Below are positions 43,179-52,182 of a stretch of DNA of 64,000 nucleotides, one piece after another. The stretch spans positions 1 through 64,000 of the forward strand of contig NZ_CAJYDW010000014.1 in NCBI RefSeq assembly GCF_913774235.1, written 5' to 3'. The notes under the pieces were generated by a model that worked only from the letters and a program-made list of their open reading frames with translations, was not told where the DNA came from and did not search any database. Made by a program: the position numbers and the translations under genes. This stretch comes from an uncultured Pseudomonas sp. (GTDB lineage Bacteria; Pseudomonadota; Gammaproteobacteria; Pseudomonadales; Pseudomonadaceae). Numbering within the stretch: position 1 is the stretch's first letter; every line of letters begins with the position of its first letter.

Positions 43179-44756
43179 CGCCGACAGCGCCATGGCCACC
43201 GGCAGGGTAAGCACCCAGGCCAGCAGCAGATTGCGCACCGTTGCCCACTGCAGTCCGGAGCCGTTGGCGGCCATGGTGCCGGCCACCCCTGAGGACAGCA
43301 CATGGGTAGTGGAGACCGGCAGGCCGAAGGCGTCCGCCGCCCCTATGGTGCCCATGGCCACCAGTTCGGCCGAGGCGCCCTGGGCGTAGGTCAGGTGGGT
43401 CTTGCCGATCCGCTCGCCGACGGTGACGACGATGCGTCGCCAGCCAACCAGGGTCCCCAGGCCCAGGGCGATGGCCACCGCCACCTTCACCCACAGCGGG
43501 ATGAAGCGGGTGGCCTGGTCGATCTGCCGCTTGAATTCCCTGAGGTCCTCCTGCGCCTTGGGCGCCAGGCCCGCCAGGTGCTCCCTCTCCAGCAGGCGGA
43601 TGGACTCCGAAGCCAGGTACATGGCATTGCGCACATTGGGCATGCTCTGCGCCGGCACGTTGTTGAGGGCGCCGTACTGGCGCACCTCGCGAGCGATGTC
43701 GTCGGTGATGGCCGCCAGCGCCGGCAGCACCTCGGGATTGCTCTGCCGCTTGCGCACGAACTCCAGCAGCACGCCATGGGAATCGGCAGGAGCGGCCTGG
43801 GGCGCCGCCTGGCGCAGGCCATTGGCGGTGACTTCGGCCACGGCGGCGAAGGCCGGGGTGGCTGTCGCCGGCACGGCTCGATTGAGGGCATAGGCGGTCG
43901 GCAGGGCGCCGACCAGGATCAGCATGATCAGCCCCATGCCCTTCTGGCCATCGTTGGAACCATGGGCGAAGGACACCCCGGTGCAGGTGAGGATCAGCAG
44001 CCCGCGAATCCACGGTGGCGGCGGTTCGGTACCCTTGGGCTCCTGGTAGAGGCTACGGTCGCGCACGATCCGCTTGAGCAACACCAGCAGCAGGGCGGCG
44101 CAGACGAAGCCGATCAGCGGCGAGAACAGCAGCGCATAGCCAACCTTGGCCACCTGGCCCCAGTCCACGCCGCTGCTGCCATCCAGGCCGCCCAGCCAGG
44201 CGTGCATCAGGCCAACGCCGATGATGGAGCCGATCAGGGTATGGGACGAAGACGCCGGCAAACCCAGCCACCAGGTACCGAGATTCCAGATGATGGCGGC
44301 GATCAGGAGGGCGAAGATCATGGCGAAACCCTTGCCCGCCCCCATCTCCACCACCAGGTCCACCGGCAACAGGGCGATGACGCTGAAGGCCACCGCACCG
44401 CTGGAGAACAGCACCCCGAGGAAGTTGCAGAAGCCGGACCAGAGCACCGCCGCATTGGGCGGCAGCGAGTGGGTGTAGATGACCGTGGCCACGGCGTTGG
44501 CGGTGTCGTGGAAGCCGTTGACGAATTCGAAGCCCAGGGCGATCACCAGCGCCAGGGCCAGGCCGGCGAAAGGCAGCCAGGTGGTGGGCGGGGACTGGGT
44601 GTCGCTGACGTCGTTGTGGATACCGCCGAGGGTCACCGCCAGACCGGTCAGCAGCAGCACGATGAACAGCACGATCCGCAGCGGACCGGGCTTGCGCGAA
44701 CCGTGCAGGGGATGGGACAGCGGTGACAGGGAAGCGGCTGGACTGGACGAAGGCAT
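43146..44756 (-). CDS. pit: PiT-family inorganic phosphate transporter
   Basis: A 536-residue low-affinity phosphate/metal symporter. The two signature repeats are visible: GFEFVNGFHDTANAVATVIY (about 75-94) and FAHGSNDGQKGMGLI (about 263-277). Ten or so membrane helices flank a large cytoplasmic loop (about 300-400). In each repeat the Asp and Asn residues are those needed for phosphate or metal-phosphate transport. It is longer than E. coli PitA mainly through the loop and an N-terminal extension. The 3' end overlaps the LysR gene by 33 bp. No PhoU-like partner is adjacent. Confidence 0.93.
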   Translation of the reverse strand: MPSSSPAASLSPLSHPLHGSRKPGPLRIVLFIVLLLTGLAVTLGGIHNDVSDTQSPPTTWLPFAGLALALVIALGFEFVNGFHDTANAVATVIYTHSLPPNAAVLWSGFCNFLGVLFSSGAVAFSVIALLPVDLVVEMGAGKGFAMIFALLIAAIIWNLGTWWLGLPASSSHTLIGSIIGVGLMHAWLGGLDGSSGVDWGQVAKVGYALLFSPLIGFVCAALLLVLLKRIVRDRSLYQEPKGTEPPPPWIRGLLILTCTGVSFAHGSNDGQKGMGLIMLILVGALPTAYALNRAVPATATPAFAAVAEVTANGLRQAAPQAAPADSHGVLLEFVRKRQSNPEVLPALAAITDDIAREVRQYGALNNVPAQSMPNVRNAMYLASESIRLLEREHLAGLAPKAQEDLREFKRQIDQATRFIPLWVKVAVAIALGLGTLVGWRRIVVTVGERIGKTHLTYAQGASAELVAMGTIGAADAFGLPVSTTHVLSSGVAGTMAANGSGLQWATVRNLLLAWVLTLPVAMALSASLYWLLVQVF

Positions 44757-44909
44757 GGGGCGAACTCCGACACGGGATCTGCCTACCCTGCGCCGGCTGC
44801 ATGACGCTTTTACGTCAACGAGGTGACCAGACGACGGATGACCGTCGCGCCACTTTTTTCATCCCCGCCACGGCCTGCTAGGCTGCCGTTTTATCCCAAG
44901 AGGTCGTCC

Positions 44910-45548
44910 ATGATCCCACGCTGGCTGCTCTGCAGTCCCCTGCTGCTCCTGCCTTTCGCCACCCACGGCTTGGCCGCCTCCGAGCGCAGTTGTGCCCAAG
45001 AAATGGGACAGAAACAGGCCCAGGCCCTGGCCGCCACCTGCCGGGCGCTCTCCCCCGCCACCCATCCGCCCTGCAACGCCGCCAACAGTTGCGCCCTGAT
45101 CCAGGACGAGATCGCCCGCAGCTGCGCCCTGTTCGGTGATGGCGAAGCGGCCAAGCAGCCCGGTTGCGGCCCGCTGCCCAGCAGCGCAGAGGCGGCGGCG
45201 GCCGTGGTCCAGCGTTACTACCGTGCGCTGGATGCACGCGACTATGGCACCGCCTGGCAGCTGTGGGGCTTGGACGGCCAGCCCGGCAACAGCTACGAAA
45301 AATTCCGCCAGGGCTACGCCAAGACCCATAGCGTACGGGTGACGCTCGGCCCGCTGGGCGCGGTCGAAGGTGCGGCGGGCTCAAGCTATGTCAGCGTCCC
45401 GGTGACGGTGCAGGCACGCCTGGCCGATGGCACCCGCCAGACCTTCACCGGCAGCTATCGGTTGCGCCGGGTCAATGACGTCGACGGCGCTTCGGCCGAG
45501 CAGCGCCGCTGGCATCTGGACGGTGCGACGCTGAAGCAGCAGCGCTAA
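44910..45548 (+). CDS. Cysteine-rich secreted protein with NTF2-like domain
   Basis: A 212-residue protein with a signal peptide (MIPRWLLCSPLLLLPFATHGLAAS). A mature N-terminal part of about 65 residues contains six cysteines (CAQEM, TCRAL, PPCNAANSC, RSCALF, PGCGP), suited to disulfide bonds. The C-terminal half (VVQRYYRALDARDYGTAWQLW onward) looks like an NTF2/SnoaL-type fold. The ATG at 44910 has an AGAGG upstream; the longer frame from 44823 is not preferred. Periplasmic or extracellular; function unknown. Stops of this gene and zapE overlap by two bases. Confidence 0.8.
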   Translation: MIPRWLLCSPLLLLPFATHGLAASERSCAQEMGQKQAQALAATCRALSPATHPPCNAANSCALIQDEIARSCALFGDGEAAKQPGCGPLPSSAEAAAAVVQRYYRALDARDYGTAWQLWGLDGQPGNSYEKFRQGYAKTHSVRVTLGPLGAVEGAAGSSYVSVPVTVQARLADGTRQTFTGSYRLRRVNDVDGASAEQRRWHLDGATLKQQR

Positions 45549-46594
45549 TCCGGGCCGATCTGCCGCAGCTGCGACAACCGACTCCGCGTGCGCGACATGT
45601 CGGCGATGTCGCTGTCGGCCAGAATCTCGTCGAGGGGCGCGGCGCTGACCAGGAACAGCGTCAGTCGCCGGTCGTAGAGCACGTCCACCAGGTTGATGAA
45701 GCGTTGCCGGGCGGCGGAACTCGCCTCGCGCAACGGCGGAACGGCATCGAGCAGCCAGCGTTGCCAGGTCTCGCTCAGGGCCAGGTAGTCGAGCACCGCG
45801 GTGGGGCCTTCGCACAGCTCGGCGAAGGTGAAATGCAGCAGACCGTCCGCGGCGCTCGCGGCGGTCAGCTGACGATGCCCCACGGGCACCTGGACCCGCG
45901 CCACGCCCAGGGCCGGCAAACCCAGCTGGGCGCGTTGCGCGGCACTCCCTGGCCAGAGATAGGCACCGGCGCCGAAGGAGTCGGGCTCGGCGGGGCTGGC
46001 GCTGCGATAGTCCTGGGGTCCAGCCACCGAGAGGATGTCCATGTGCGCCTCGATCAACCGGATCGCCGGCAGGAAACGCTCGTGGTACAGCGGATTGGGC
46101 AGCAGCCCCTCGGGCGGGTAATTGGAGGTGGTGATCAGCACCACGCCGCGGCTGAACAGGGCCTTGAACAACCGGGTGATGAGCATGGCATCGCCGATGT
46201 CGTGCACATGGAACTCGTCGAAGCACAGCAGTCGGCAGTCTTCCAGCAGTTCGTCGAGGCTGGTCGCCAGGGCATCGATGCCGGGCGGTTGGCGGAACAT
46301 CCGCTCATGCAACTCACGAAAGAAGGCATGGAAGTGCACCCGACGCTTTTCGGCGAACGGCAAGGCGGCGAAGAAGCCATCCAGCAGGAAGCTCTTGCCG
46401 CGCCCTACCGGTCCCCAGAGATAGAGGCTGCGCGGCGCCCGGCGGCGGAACAGCCGGGGGCGCAGGAGTTCGTCGGCGAGTTGGGCGAAATGATCGATGG
46501 CGGCCTGTTGCGCGGCATCGAGGGTGTAGCCACGGGCTTGGGCGAGCTGAGCGAAGTGCTCCAGCACCTGCTGGGCGGGCGAAGAAGACGTCAT
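45545..46594 (-). CDS. zapE: ZapE/AFG1-type cell-division ATPase
   Basis: A 349-residue AFG1-family P-loop ATPase. Walker A is GPVGRGKS near residue 57 (YLWGPVGRGKSFLLDGF), Walker B is LCFDEFHV, and sensor regions follow (ITTSNYPPEGLL). E. coli ZapE localises at the Z-ring and affects FtsZ under low oxygen or heat. Length matches the family. It is convergent with the secreted-protein gene. No partner genes lie beside it. Confidence 0.92.
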   Translation of the reverse strand: MTSSSPAQQVLEHFAQLAQARGYTLDAAQQAAIDHFAQLADELLRPRLFRRRAPRSLYLWGPVGRGKSFLLDGFFAALPFAEKRRVHFHAFFRELHERMFRQPPGIDALATSLDELLEDCRLLCFDEFHVHDIGDAMLITRLFKALFSRGVVLITTSNYPPEGLLPNPLYHERFLPAIRLIEAHMDILSVAGPQDYRSASPAEPDSFGAGAYLWPGSAAQRAQLGLPALGVARVQVPVGHRQLTAASAADGLLHFTFAELCEGPTAVLDYLALSETWQRWLLDAVPPLREASSAARQRFINLVDVLYDRRLTLFLVSAAPLDEILADSDIADMSRTRSRLSQLRQIGPD

Positions 46595-46676
46595 GCAGGC
46601 GTCCAGCCGAGAAAGATAGGGCGCTAATGAAGCTACAGCCGTCGCTGCCGGTCAAGACCCAGCAGCGACGGCGTAC

Positions 46677-47063
46677 TCAGGCCGCAGCGATGAACAGGCA
46701 AAGGCAGCAAAACATACCGCCGGCCCAGACCAGCGAGCGGCGAGTGGCGTGGTCGCGAATGTACAGCCAGGTGTAGGCGATGCGGCTGAGCAGGAAGAGC
46801 AAGGCCCAGAAGTTGATAGTGCCCTGCGCGGCACCGCCGGTAACGTGGGCGACGATCACCGCCGCGGCGAACAGCGGATTGATCTCGAAGGCGTTCTGTT
46901 GGGCGGCGTTGGCCCGCGCCCGAGCGCCTTCCAGCTTGCCGAGGAAGCTGCGTGGATCCCGGTTGTCCTCAGGGGTGAAGCCGCTGCCCTTGAACTTGGC
47001 GTAATAGGCCGCGCCGTAGGGCACGAGGTAGACGAGGAAGATGCACCAGTAGGCAAAGGTCAT
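46677..47063 (-). CDS. MAPEG-family membrane protein
   Basis: A 128-residue protein with four hydrophobic segments (about 5-20, 62-80, 84-100, 110-127). The segment RANAAQQNAFEINPLFAAAVIVAHV is typical of the bacterial MAPEG group, relatives of microsomal glutathione transferase and leukotriene synthases. The Asn and Glu residues in this motif could contact thiol substrate. Function in Pseudomonas is uncertain. It stands alone between zapE and the Bcr-type exporter gene. Confidence 0.87.
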   Translation of the reverse strand: MTFAYWCIFLVYLVPYGAAYYAKFKGSGFTPEDNRDPRSFLGKLEGARARANAAQQNAFEINPLFAAAVIVAHVTGGAAQGTINFWALLFLLSRIAYTWLYIRDHATRRSLVWAGGMFCCLCLFIAAA

Positions 47064-47130
47064 ATCGGCGTCCCTGGAGGTGTGAGGGTTCGCCTATCTG
47101 ACCTGCCTTACCCAGAAAAATCCACTCTGC

Positions 47131-48303
47131 TCAAACCTGCGTGCGGCTATGAGTCCAACGGGCGATCAGGGCAGTCGAGACCGCGCAGAGTGCTAGCACC
47201 GCGCACATGGGCACCACGGTGCCGTTGTGCAGCGCGCCCACGCTGCTGGAGGCCAGGGCCGCCAGGATGAACTGCAGGCTGCCCATCAGCGCCGAGGCAC
47301 TGCCGGCGTTGGCGCCCTGGCCAGCCAGGGCACAGGCCGAGGCATTGGGCACGATGCCGCCGAGCAGGGCGATGGCGCAGAACAGCGGGAGCATCAGCAC
47401 CGGCAGCGCCTTGGGCTGGAAGGCGCCGACCAGCAGCAGGATCAACCCCGCTGCGGCATAGGCCACCACTGCCCGCCGCAGCCAGAAGGCCGGTCCCTGG
47501 CGCACCACCAGGCGGGCATTGAGCTGGCCGAGCAGGATGAAACCGGCAGCGTTGAGACCGAACACCCAGCCATAGTGCTCGGGTTTCACCCCATAGAGCT
47601 CGATCAGTACGAAGGGCGACCCCGAGATGTAGGCGAACATCCCGGCCATGGCGATACCGCCGGTGAGGGTATGGCCCATGAAGGTCCGGTCGCCCAGCAA
47701 CCGCAGGTAGTTGCGCAGGGCACCGCTCAGGGGCGCGCGCGGGTGGTGAGCCGGCAGGGATTCCGGTAGCCAGAGCGCCACAGCGGTGCCACAGGCAGCA
47801 GCGAACAGCGCCAGGCTGACGAAGATCGCCTGCCAGCCGAAGGTGCTCAGCAGCAGGCTGCCGGCGAAGGGCGCCAGGATCGGCGCGATGCCGGTCACCA
47901 ACATGATCTGCGAGAAGGCCCGGGCCGCGGCGATGGGCTCGCAGAGATCGCGCACCACGGCGCGGGCGATCACCATGCCGGCGCAACCACCCAGGGCCTG
48001 GACGAAGCGCGCGGCGATCAGCCAGGGCAGGCTCGGCGCCAGGGCGCAGCCCAGGGATGCCAAGCAGAACAGGGCGATGCCGATCAGCAGCGGCACGCGA
48101 CGGCCGAATCTATCGGCGAGCGGACCGTAGAACAGCTGGCCACTGGCGAGACCGGCGAAATACACCGCCAGGCTCAGCTGCACATGTTCGATATCGGTGG
48201 CGAAAGACCGCGCCAGCGATGGGAAGCTGGGCAGGTACATGTCGATGGCGAAGGGAGCGAAGGCCGAGAGGGCCCCGAGAATCAACAGCAAGCGAAAAGT
48301 CAT
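47131..48303 (-). CDS. Bcr/CflA-family MFS drug exporter
   Basis: A 390-residue, 12-helix MFS exporter. The N-terminal FAPFAIDMYLPSFPSLAR is the hallmark of Bcr/CflA and MdtL-type proteins (the DMYLP motif). GQLFYGPLADRFGRR supplies MFS motif A. It is normal in length. The ATG at 48303 is favoured over an in-frame TTG at 48312. It is divergent from a TtgR-like repressor with a TtgR-like operator between the starts, so it is probably an inducible multidrug or metabolite exporter. Substrates cannot be specified. Confidence 0.9.
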   Translation of the reverse strand: MTFRLLLILGALSAFAPFAIDMYLPSFPSLARSFATDIEHVQLSLAVYFAGLASGQLFYGPLADRFGRRVPLLIGIALFCLASLGCALAPSLPWLIAARFVQALGGCAGMVIARAVVRDLCEPIAAARAFSQIMLVTGIAPILAPFAGSLLLSTFGWQAIFVSLALFAAACGTAVALWLPESLPAHHPRAPLSGALRNYLRLLGDRTFMGHTLTGGIAMAGMFAYISGSPFVLIELYGVKPEHYGWVFGLNAAGFILLGQLNARLVVRQGPAFWLRRAVVAYAAAGLILLLVGAFQPKALPVLMLPLFCAIALLGGIVPNASACALAGQGANAGSASALMGSLQFILAALASSSVGALHNGTVVPMCAVLALCAVSTALIARWTHSRTQV

Positions 48304-48339
48304 GAAAGCCAATCCGATGGAAGCGGAAGTGTCGCGCAG

Positions 48340-48361
48340 TTACATACAATCATGTTTGTAA
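48340..48361. promoter_or_regulatory. TtgR/ArpR-like operator
   Basis: TTACATACAATCATGTTTGTAA is an inverted repeat with 8 of 11 pairs complementary. It is close to the ttgABC/ttgR operator of P. putida as I remember it, whose reverse strand carries TTACAAACA with ATGAATGTAA-type halves. It lies 36 bp upstream of the exporter start and 54 bp upstream of the repressor start, so one site could control both. Confidence 0.6.
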
Positions 48362-48415
48362 AAGCGGCGAGGCGCGCTAGACTGCGTGGCAGACCCACTG
48401 CCAGCCAGATCGCCC

Positions 48416-49039
48416 ATGCGTCGTACGAAAGAAGAAGCCGAACAAACCCGCCAAGCCATTCTCGATGCGGCGGAAGCCCTGTTCCTGACCAATGGCGTGG
48501 CGCGTACCAGCTTGGAGATGATCGCCCGCGAATGCGGGGTCACCCGGGGTGCAGTTTACTGGCATTTCCAGAACAAGGCCCACCTGTTCCACGAAATGCT
48601 TAGCCAGATAAGGATCCCCGCCGACGAACTGAGCGAGCGCCTGCGCGTCGATGGCGAGGAAGACAGCCTGCAACGGCTCTACAAGCTGTGCATCGAAGGC
48701 CTGGAGAAATTCACCCAGCCCGGCCGGGAGCAGCGGGTGATGACCATCCTCCTACATCGCTGCGAATTCACCGAGGAACTGCGCGAAGCCGAAGAACGCG
48801 ATCTACAGTTCCTGCGCCAGTTCATCCGCATCACCGACGCCCTCTTCACCGCCCAGGCCGCGCGCCTGCAACCGGGCGTGACGCCGCAATTGGCCAGTCG
48901 GCTGCTGCACAGTCTGTTTCTCGGCACCCTCTCCGACGTCCTGCGCGATGATCAGACCTTCGCGCCGCTGCTGGCCGCCGACCAGGTATTCACCACCTTC
49001 TTCCGCGCCATCGTGCGCGACTGGTCGCACACTGGCTGA
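48416..49039 (+). CDS. TetR-family repressor (TtgR/AcrR-like)
   Basis: A 207-residue TetR-family protein. The N-terminus MRRTKEEAEQTRQAILDAAEALF and the helix-turn-helix TSLEMIARECGVTRGAVYWHFQNKAHLF match the TtgR/AcrR/ArpR group of efflux repressors. The ligand domain follows. The ATG at 48416 begins directly at the family start; an in-frame extension to 48386 has no support. It is divergent from a Bcr/CflA exporter rather than the usual RND pump, with a TtgR-like operator in the gap. Likely role: derepression of that exporter by hydrophobic ligands. Confidence 0.9.
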   Translation: MRRTKEEAEQTRQAILDAAEALFLTNGVARTSLEMIARECGVTRGAVYWHFQNKAHLFHEMLSQIRIPADELSERLRVDGEEDSLQRLYKLCIEGLEKFTQPGREQRVMTILLHRCEFTEELREAEERDLQFLRQFIRITDALFTAQAARLQPGVTPQLASRLLHSLFLGTLSDVLRDDQTFAPLLAADQVFTTFFRAIVRDWSHTG

Positions 49040-49045
49040 CTGTGA

Positions 49046-49240
49046 TCAGTCGCTGACGGTGTAACCCGCCTGCTCGATGGCCGCCCGGAAGGGCGCGTCC
49101 ACCTCGGCGCTGTCGATGCGGACCTCGCCCGCCTGCAGATCCACCTCGACCCGGGCGCGAGAATCGACCTTGAGGACCGCCGCCTCGATGGCGCTCACGC
49201 AGTGGGCGCAACTCATTCCGCTTACCTTGATGACATGCAT
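49046..49240 (-). CDS. copZ: CopZ-type copper chaperone
   Basis: A 64-residue single heavy-metal-associated domain protein. The Cu(I)-binding loop GMSCAHC (Cys11, Cys14) sits after the first strand, and the fold is ferredoxin-like (QAGEVRIDSAEVD). It starts at 49240, divergent from copA, and the two starts share a CueR-type palindromic promoter region. It delivers Cu(I) to CopA or to CueR. It is convergent with the TetR gene, ending 6 bp from its stop. Confidence 0.93.
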   Translation of the reverse strand: MHVIKVSGMSCAHCVSAIEAAVLKVDSRARVEVDLQAGEVRIDSAEVDAPFRAAIEQAGYTVSD

Positions 49241-49298
49241 GGCCTGCTCCTGTCTGAAGAACTTTCTCTATTCCTGACGTCAACGCCAGGAGTGGGTT

Positions 49299-49337
49299 CC
49301 AGTGTTGACCTTGACCTCGGGTCAAGGTCAACACTGG
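49299..49337. promoter_or_regulatory. CueR-type operator/promoter: perfect 18-3-18 palindrome
   Basis: Both arms (CCAGTGTTGACCTTGACC and GGTCAAGGTCAACACTGG) are fully complementary around TCG. The core ACCTTGACC-TCG-GGTCAAGGT is the dyad expected for a MerR/CueR site, and TTGACC within each arm can act as a -35 element on either strand. Because it is symmetric it may drive copZ and copA in opposite directions. Copper-bound CueR would be the activator. Confidence 0.8.
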
Positions 49338-49353
49338 TGACAGGAGGTGCCCC

Positions 49354-51738
49354 ATGCACGAATTCGAACTCTCCATCAGCGGCATGACCTGCGCGGCGTG
49401 CGCCGGCCGGGTCGAGCGTGCCTTGCAGAAGGTCCCGGCGGTGACCGCGGCGGGCGTCAACCTGGCCAGCGAAAAGGCTCGGGTCAGCGCCCCGCCCGAG
49501 GCGGCCCCGGCGCTGGTCGACGCCATCAGCGCGGCCGGCTACCAGGTGGCTGAGGCCGAGCACGATCTGGCCCTGACCGGCCTGAGCTGCGCCAACTGCG
49601 CCGGACGCATCGAAAAGGCCCTGCGTACGGTGCCCGGCGTGTTGACGACCGAGGTCAATCTCGCCAGCGAGCGCGCCCGGGTACAGACCCTGGCCGCAGT
49701 CGACACCCGGACCCTGATCGCCGCGGTGGAAGCCGCCGGCTACGGCGCCCAGGATCGCCGCACTGAAGAAGAGCACTCCGCCGAGACCCGCCAAGGGCTG
49801 CCCTGGGAACGGCTGGAGCTGGCCCTGGCACTGCTGCTGGCGGTACCGCTGGTCCTGCCCATGCTGCTGGCGCCCTTCGGCTGGCACCTGATGCCGCCCG
49901 CCTGGGTACAGTTCCTGCTCGCCACACCGGTGCAATTCCTGGTCGGCGCGCGCTTCTATCGCGGTGCCTGGCATGCCCTGCGCGCCCGCAGCGGCAACAT
50001 GGATGTGCTGGTCGCCCTGGGCACCAGCGCCGCCTACGGCCTGAGCCTCTACCTCTGGCTGGTCAAGGACAGCCCGCACCTCTATTTCGAGACGGCCGCC
50101 ATGGTCATCGCTCTGGTGTGCCTGGGCAAATACCTGGAGGCCCGCGCCAAGCGCCGCACCGGGGCCGCCCTGCGCGCCCTGGAAGCCTTGCGCCCCGAGC
50201 GGGCCCGGCGCCTGGACGCCTCTGGCCACGAAGAAGAGGTCGCCCTCAATCGGCTGCGCCTGGGCGATCGCCTGCAGATCCGTCCGGGGGAGCGCATCCC
50301 GGCCGATGGCCGCATCCTGCGGGGTGACAGCCAGGTGGACGAAGCCCTGCTCACCGGCGAGAGCCGTCCGGTCGCCAAGGGTCCTGGCGACGAGGTGGTG
50401 GGCGGCGCCATCAATGGCGAGGGCAACCTGCAGATCGAAGTCGCCGCCCTGGGTGGCGAGACGGTGCTGGCCGGCATCATCCGCCTGGTGGAAGACGCCC
50501 AGGCCACCAAGGCGCCCATCCAGCAACTGGTGGATCGCATCAGCCAGATTTTCGTCCCGGTGGTGGTCGGCGTGGCTCTGCTCACCCTGGCCGGCTGGCT
50601 GTTGACCGGTCATGCTCTGGAGCCCGCCCTGCTCGCCGCCGTCGCCGTACTGGTCATCGCCTGTCCCTGCGCCCTGGGCCTGGCCACGCCCGCTGCGCTG
50701 ATGGCCGGCACTGGCGTGGCGGCGCGCCATGGCATCCTGATCAAGGACGCCGAGACGCTGGAGCGCGCCCAGGGCATCACCACCGTGGTCTTCGACAAGA
50801 CCGGCACCCTGACCGCCGGCCAACTGCGCCTGCGCCAGTTGGCCACGGCGCCCGGCATCGAAGAGCGCGAGGTGCTGAGCCTGGCCGGCAGCCTGCAAAG
50901 GGGCAGCGAGCATCCGCTGGCCGCCGCGGTGCTGTTGGCCTGTCGCGAACGCGGCCTGGATACGCCACCGGCCCAGGGCGTCCGCGCCCTCCCCGGCCGT
51001 GGTCTCCAAGGCAGCTGGCAAGGACGGCCGCTGCTGCTGGGCAATGCCCGGCTGCTGGCCGAACAGGGCCTGGATGCCGGCCACCTGGCCAAGACCGCCC
51101 AGGCCTGGGAAGACCAGGGGCTGACCATTTCCTGGCTGTTGGAAACCGGCACCCAGCCCCGAGTCCTGGGTCTGCTGGCCTTTGGCGACGAGATCCGCCC
51201 CGGCGCCGCCGCCGCCATCGCCCGACTGCGCCGGGACGGCATCGACAGTTGGCTACTGACCGGCGACAACCGTGGCAGTGCTCGCCAGGTGGCTGCGGCG
51301 CTGGGCATCGCGCATTGGGAGGCCGAGGTGCTGCCCGCCGACAAGGCCGCGGTGGTCGCCCGCCTGCAAGCGACGCAAGGCGGCGTCGCCATGGTCGGCG
51401 ACGGCCTCAACGACGCCCCGGCGCTGGCCGCCGCCGAGCTGGGCATCGCCATGGGCTCGGGCACCGCCGCCGCGCGCCATGCCGCCGGTATAACCCTCCT
51501 GCAGGAAGACCCGCGCCAGGTGGTGGCGGCGCTGGACATCGCCCGGCGCACCCAGCGCAAGATCCGCCAGAATCTGTTCTGGGCCTTCGTCTACAATGTC
51601 ATCGGCCTGCCGCTGGCCGCCCTGGGCCTGCTCGATCCGGTCTATGCCGGCGCCGCCATGGCCTTTTCCAGCGTCAGTGTCCTGGCCAATGCCCTGCTGC
51701 TCGGCCGCTGGCGCCCGTCCGGAGATCACTCGTCATGA
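49354..51738 (+). CDS. copA: Cu(I)-translocating P1B-type ATPase
   Basis: A 794-residue copper exporter in the inner membrane. Two N-terminal metal-binding domains carry GMTCAAC (Cys14/Cys17) and GLSCANC. Transmembrane CPC (Cys437-Pro-Cys439) forms the ion site, DKTGT carries the phosphorylated Asp481, and GDGLNDAP is in the hinge. The order HMA-HMA-transmembrane-ATPase is standard for CopA. A GGAGG lies 8 bases before the ATG. It shares a divergent CueR-like promoter with copZ, and cueR overlaps its last 4 bases (ATGA). Confidence 0.96.
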   Translation: MHEFELSISGMTCAACAGRVERALQKVPAVTAAGVNLASEKARVSAPPEAAPALVDAISAAGYQVAEAEHDLALTGLSCANCAGRIEKALRTVPGVLTTEVNLASERARVQTLAAVDTRTLIAAVEAAGYGAQDRRTEEEHSAETRQGLPWERLELALALLLAVPLVLPMLLAPFGWHLMPPAWVQFLLATPVQFLVGARFYRGAWHALRARSGNMDVLVALGTSAAYGLSLYLWLVKDSPHLYFETAAMVIALVCLGKYLEARAKRRTGAALRALEALRPERARRLDASGHEEEVALNRLRLGDRLQIRPGERIPADGRILRGDSQVDEALLTGESRPVAKGPGDEVVGGAINGEGNLQIEVAALGGETVLAGIIRLVEDAQATKAPIQQLVDRISQIFVPVVVGVALLTLAGWLLTGHALEPALLAAVAVLVIACPCALGLATPAALMAGTGVAARHGILIKDAETLERAQGITTVVFDKTGTLTAGQLRLRQLATAPGIEEREVLSLAGSLQRGSEHPLAAAVLLACRERGLDTPPAQGVRALPGRGLQGSWQGRPLLLGNARLLAEQGLDAGHLAKTAQAWEDQGLTISWLLETGTQPRVLGLLAFGDEIRPGAAAAIARLRRDGIDSWLLTGDNRGSARQVAAALGIAHWEAEVLPADKAAVVARLQATQGGVAMVGDGLNDAPALAAAELGIAMGSGTAAARHAAGITLLQEDPRQVVAALDIARRTQRKIRQNLFWAFVYNVIGLPLAALGLLDPVYAGAAMAFSSVSVLANALLLGRWRPSGDHSS

Positions 51739-52121
51739 ACATCGGCCAGGCCGCCAAGGCCAGTGGGCTCACCGCCAAGATGCTGCGCTACTACGAGCGG
51801 ATCGGCCTGCTGGCGCCCGCCGGGCGCACCGACAGCGGCTATCGCCAGTACGGTGCCGAGGACCTGCGGGTGCTGGCCTTCGTTCGCCGCTCGCGAGAGC
51901 TGGGCTTCAGCCTGGAGGAGATCCGCCAGTTGCTCAGCCTCTGGCAGGATCGCCAGCGCGCCAGTGCCGACGTCAAGGCGCTGGCCAAGCGGCACATCGC
52001 CGAGCTGGATCTGAAGATCGCCGAATTGACCCGCCTGCGCAGCACCCTGGGCGAGCTGGTCTCCTGCTGCCACGGCGACGCCAGTCCCGAGTGCCCGATC
52101 CTGGATACCCTTGGCGGCTGA
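51735..52121 (+). CDS. cueR: CueR copper-responsive MerR-family regulator
   Basis: A 128-residue MerR-family activator. The N-terminal helix-turn-helix (MNIGQAAKASGLTAKMLRYY) is that of CueR. The C-terminal loop CCHGDASPECPI supplies the metal-binding cysteine pair. The start overlaps the copA stop (ATGA), so copper ATPase and regulator are translated together. It should bind the palindrome at 49299-49337 and activate copA and copZ on Cu(I), Ag(I) or Au(I). Confidence 0.93.
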   Translation: MNIGQAAKASGLTAKMLRYYERIGLLAPAGRTDSGYRQYGAEDLRVLAFVRRSRELGFSLEEIRQLLSLWQDRQRASADVKALAKRHIAELDLKIAELTRLRSTLGELVSCCHGDASPECPILDTLGG

Positions 52122-52182
52122 CGCAACCGCCGAGGGCCTGCGGGGTCCATCTTTCTATCTCCCCGCTGCCGAGGTCCCGTCC

